A program made the position numbers and the translations under genes. Below, piece after piece: positions 61,538 through 64,000 of a DNA stretch of 64,000 nucleotides (position 1 is the stretch's first letter; every line of letters starts with the position of its first letter). The stretch spans positions 117,795 to 181,794 of the forward strand of contig NZ_JASVVV010000006.1 in the NCBI RefSeq assembly GCF_030287405.1, read 5' to 3'. The notes below the pieces were generated by a model, which saw only the letters and a program-made list of their open reading frames with translations, did not search any database and was not told the origin of the DNA. This DNA is from Halalkalicoccus sp. NIPERK01 (GTDB lineage Archaea > Halobacteriota > Halobacteria > Halobacteriales > Halalkalicoccaceae).

Positions 61538-63399
61538 GTCGCGCTCTGCCCGCCTGCTACGGTGGCGAGATCCTCCACGTCAGACTCGACACCGGCGGTA
61601 TCGAACGGGAGCGGATCGATCCGGCCGACGCTCGGCGCTTCTTGGGCGGGAACGGACTCGCCGCGAAACTCGTTTCTGACCACGTTCCGACCGACGCGGA
61701 TCCGTTCGACGCCGAAAACGTCCTCGTGTTCGCCGTCGGCCCGATGACTGCTACACCATTTCAGTCGACCAGTCGCGGCGTCGCGGGGTTCATCAGCCCC
61801 ATGACGAACGGCTTTTTCGACAGCACGTTCGGCGGGAGCTTCCCACAAGCGCAGAAGACGACCGGCTTCGACCTCATCGCATTACACGGCAAAGCCGACG
61901 ACCTCTCGTACATCTACGTCGACGAGAACGGCGCCGAGTGCAAGGATGCAACCGACCTACAGGGTAAGGACACCTACGAGACGTGCGAGGCGGTCCGCGA
62001 GCGCGAGGACGAAGGTTACTCGACGCACGTCATCGCCGCGGGACCGGCGGGCGAGAACCAAGCGCGCTATGCGTGTCTCGTCCACCAAGGTCGTGATCGA
62101 GAAGGGGTTGCCGGCCGAGGCGGCGCCGGGGCGGTGCTCGGGTCGAAGAACGTCAAGGCCGTCGCGATCCGGGAGGGTTCGTTCGAGCCCGAAGTCGCGG
62201 CCGAATCCGAGTTCCGCGATCTCACGGCCGGCCAGATGGGGCGGCTCATGGAGGAGACCGAGATGCTCCAAACCTACGGGACCTCCGGGCTCGTCAACCC
62301 GATCAACGAGATGGGAAAACTTGGCCGCCGGAACAATCAGACCGAACAAACGACGGACGAGAACGCGGAGGCGGTCAGTGGCGAGACGCTCAAAGCGGAG
62401 TACATCACCGAGGACACGACCTGCGCGAACTGTGCCGTTCGCTGTGGGAAGCATGTCAGCATCGAGAGCGAGGGGCAGACCGAGGCGAAGATCCCCGAGT
62501 TCGAGAGTCTGTTCGGCACGACGACCATGCAGGACGTCTACGACATCCAGCGCGTCATTGAGGCGAACGACCTCTGTGACCGGCTCGGTATGGACACGAT
62601 CAGTTGGGGTGTCACCGTCGCGTTCGCCCGTGAGTGTTACGAGAAAGGGCTGCTCACCGACGAGGACTCGCCACATCTCGAGTTCGGTGACGCCGAGGGC
62701 CTCGTCGAACTCGCGAAGCAGACCGCCCATCGCGACGGGTTCGGCGACATCCTAGCGGAGGGATCGTTCCGGGTCGCGGAACAGCTCGACGACGAGGCTC
62801 AGAAGTATCTCCACGGACGGATGGGCCTCGAGTTCGCCGCCCACTCGCCGCGCGGACTGAAAGGGATGAGCATCGGGTACGCGACGTCTACTCGTGGTGG
62901 CTCGCACCACGATACCCGCCCGACGCGCCAGTATCAGGGGGTTCACGACGAGACGACCGACGGAACTGCGGAGTTCGCCGCCCGCTCACAGCACTATACC
63001 GCGCTCGGGGATTCACTAACGCAGTGCCGGTTCGTGAGCGAGGCGGGCTGGGGTGATCAGCTCAACGAGAAGTACCGTGACGCGATCAATCTCGCGCTCG
63101 GGTGGGAGCTCTCGCTGGAGGAGGTCGAGGAGATCGGCGAACGGATCTACAACCTCGAGCGGCTGATCAACGTCGAGCGAGGCGTCGCAAATCGCGACTC
63201 GGACACCCTGCCGTATCGAGTGATGCACGAGCCGATTCCTGATGGCCCGAGCGAGGGACTGTATTGTCCGCCGGAGGAACTCGAATCGATGCTCAAGGAG
63301 TACTACGCGTTCCGCGGGTGGGACGAGGACGGTACACCGACACCCTCGACGCTCTCCCGATTGGATCTAGCGTCGGAGACCGCTGAGAACCGTAGCTAA
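61534..63399 (+). CDS. tungsten/molybdopterin aldehyde ferredoxin oxidoreductase family protein
   Basis: 621 residues, full length. N-terminal AOR domain with FLGGNGLAAKLV, VGPMTATPF, GRGGAGAVLGSKNVKAVAI; [4Fe-4S] ligands C297, C300, C304 (CANCAVRC) and C498 (SLTQCRF); GMDTISWG and HSPRGLKGMSIGYATSTRGG for the pterin region. Oxidises aldehydes or related substrates with ferredoxin. No MoaD-like or ferredoxin gene is adjacent. Converges on icd. Confidence 0.92.
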   Translation: MSRALPACYGGEILHVRLDTGGIERERIDPADARRFLGGNGLAAKLVSDHVPTDADPFDAENVLVFAVGPMTATPFQSTSRGVAGFISPMTNGFFDSTFGGSFPQAQKTTGFDLIALHGKADDLSYIYVDENGAECKDATDLQGKDTYETCEAVREREDEGYSTHVIAAGPAGENQARYACLVHQGRDREGVAGRGGAGAVLGSKNVKAVAIREGSFEPEVAAESEFRDLTAGQMGRLMEETEMLQTYGTSGLVNPINEMGKLGRRNNQTEQTTDENAEAVSGETLKAEYITEDTTCANCAVRCGKHVSIESEGQTEAKIPEFESLFGTTTMQDVYDIQRVIEANDLCDRLGMDTISWGVTVAFARECYEKGLLTDEDSPHLEFGDAEGLVELAKQTAHRDGFGDILAEGSFRVAEQLDDEAQKYLHGRMGLEFAAHSPRGLKGMSIGYATSTRGGSHHDTRPTRQYQGVHDETTDGTAEFAARSQHYTALGDSLTQCRFVSEAGWGDQLNEKYRDAINLALGWELSLEEVEEIGERIYNLERLINVERGVANRDSDTLPYRVMHEPIPDGPSEGLYCPPEELESMLKEYYAFRGWDEDGTPTPSTLSRLDLASETAENRS

Positions 63400-63441
63400 C
63401 TGCGACCGTTCTCGACCCAGTTTGCGACGTTCCTCGATGTT

Positions 63442-63578
63442 CTCACGGCGATGCCGTGAGCGTCCGAGACGCTCGCTACGACAGCGTCCACCAGTTGGCC
63501 GTTAGGCCAACTGTTCGATGTTGTCGGATTCCGACGGAATCCGACTGCCCGAAGAGCTCGCCTTAGGCGAGCTCTTCG
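63442..63578. repeat. cluster of perfect hairpins at the icd/AOR convergent junction
   Basis: Four perfect stem-loops: 63442-63449/63453-63460 (8 bp), 63493-63500/63505-63512 (8 bp), 63523-63532/63536-63545 (10 bp) and 63550-63562/63566-63578 (13 bp). The last one has the icd stop codon as its 3-nt loop. On the minus strand AACATCGA recurs three times next to the stems. They probably act as terminators between convergent genes. Confidence 0.6.
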
Positions 63579-64000
63579 ATGTTCTCGACGATCGCCTCGG
63601 CGAACTCGCTCGTCGCCAACTTCTCCCCACCCTCGATCTGGCGCTCCAGGTCGTACGTCACCCGCCCCGACGAAATCGTCGCCTCGACGGCGTCCCGAAC
63701 GAGGTCGGCGGCGTCGTCCCAGCCCAGATACTCGAGCATCAGCCGCCCCGAGAGGATCATCGCCGTCGGATTCACCTTGTCCTGGCCCGCGTACTTGGGC
63801 GCCGACCCGTGGACGGGTTCGGCGAGACACCGCCCCTCCCCGAAGTTCGCGCCGGGCGCGATCCCCAGCCCGCCGATCTGCGCGCCACACGCGTCCGAGA
63901 GGTAATCGCCGTTCAAGTTGGGTAGTGCCAGCACGTCGTACTCATCAGTTCGAGTGAGGATCTGCTGGAGCATGTTGTCCGCGATCCGGTCGTTAACGAC
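63563..64000 (-). CDS. icd: isocitrate dehydrogenase (NADP type), C-terminal part, runs off right edge
   Basis: 146 codons are in the window, from [18 protein letters not shown] at the edge to the stop at 63563-63565. [46 protein letters not shown] and [16 protein letters not shown] are the C-terminal signature of prokaryotic NADP-isocitrate dehydrogenase; HGSAPKYAG forms part of the cofactor site. TCA-cycle enzyme, cytoplasmic homodimer. The N-terminal two thirds lie outside. Confidence 0.93.
   Translation of the reverse strand, partial: VVNDRIADNMLQQILTRTDEYDVLALPNLNGDYLSDACGAQIGGLGIAPGANFGEGRCLAEPVHGSAPKYAGQDKVNPTAMILSGRLMLEYLGWDDAADLVRDAVEATISSGRVTYDLERQIEGGEKLATSEFAEAIVENIEELA

Noticed and set aside
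63396..63890. 164-codon minus-strand frame at the icd end
   Set aside because: It is in a different frame from isocitrate dehydrogenase, is arginine-rich, and is a shadow of the icd coding sequence and hairpin region.

Overview
The window looks like chromosome (possibly megaplasmid) DNA of a halophilic archaeon of class Halobacteria; I do not assign a genus. The grounds are GC-rich coding DNA with very acidic proteins, archaeal TATA boxes about 26-30 nt before start codons (many apparently leaderless genes), Tat-type signal peptides, and archaeal families (Orc1/Cdc6, GvpA-like, aldehyde ferredoxin oxidoreductase, LUD-domain proteins).

Layout. 1-7.3 kb (+): sugar-acid and lactate catabolism: tandem UxaA-family genes, a zinc alcohol/polyol dehydrogenase, a universal stress protein, a LutC plus fused LutB/CCG iron-sulphur pair, and an enolase-superfamily dehydratase. 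7.3-8.1 kb: AT-rich spacer and a frameshifted small gene. 8.1-17.8 kb (-): one peptide/opine-type ABC operon (substrate-binding protein, two permeases, two ATPases) that continues into a creatininase-family hydrolase, an M20 peptidase and two paralogous metallo-beta-lactamase-fold proteins, with a divergent Lrp/AsnC-like regulator. 18.5-26.7 kb: a second amide/D-amino-acid catabolic set (CapA-like, D-aminoacylase-like, D-threonine-aldolase-like, Na+/solute symporter, second creatininase-family and second M20 enzyme).

26.8-32 kb is accessory DNA: an orphan gvpA-like gene, a decayed Tat-protein gene, a short Orc1/Cdc6, a three-gene operon of small zinc-finger and coiled-coil proteins, a winged-helix regulator, and fragments of an enolase-superfamily gene and of a second Orc1/Cdc6. 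At 32.0-32.9 kb two related small genes follow; the first ends in a Cys/Gly-rich tail after a nitrile-hydratase-leader-like segment and is the best candidate here for something undescribed (a possible orphan RiPP precursor).

33.3-52.4 kb is a surface-glycan locus: UDP-sugar epimerase, polyprenyl-phosphate sugar transferase, two GT4 and one GT2 glycosyltransferases, three paralogous cytoplasmic sulfatase-like proteins, a Wzy-like polymerase, a Wzx flippase, an O-antigen-ligase-like protein, a polysaccharide pyruvyl transferase and a methyltransferase. It is bordered by VapBC toxin-antitoxin DNA (one intact pair, one decayed pair, one vapC fragment) at 51.5-53.8 kb.

54-61 kb holds an acetoin/2-oxoacid dehydrogenase-type locus (E2 on +; VOC protein, AcoX-like, E1-beta, E1-alpha on -, no E3), then an esterase and an SDR. 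61.5-63.4 kb encodes an aldehyde ferredoxin oxidoreductase, convergent with isocitrate dehydrogenase, which runs off the right edge. The icd 3' end carries an unusual run of perfect hairpins. I saw no rRNA, tRNA, CRISPR array or transposase gene.
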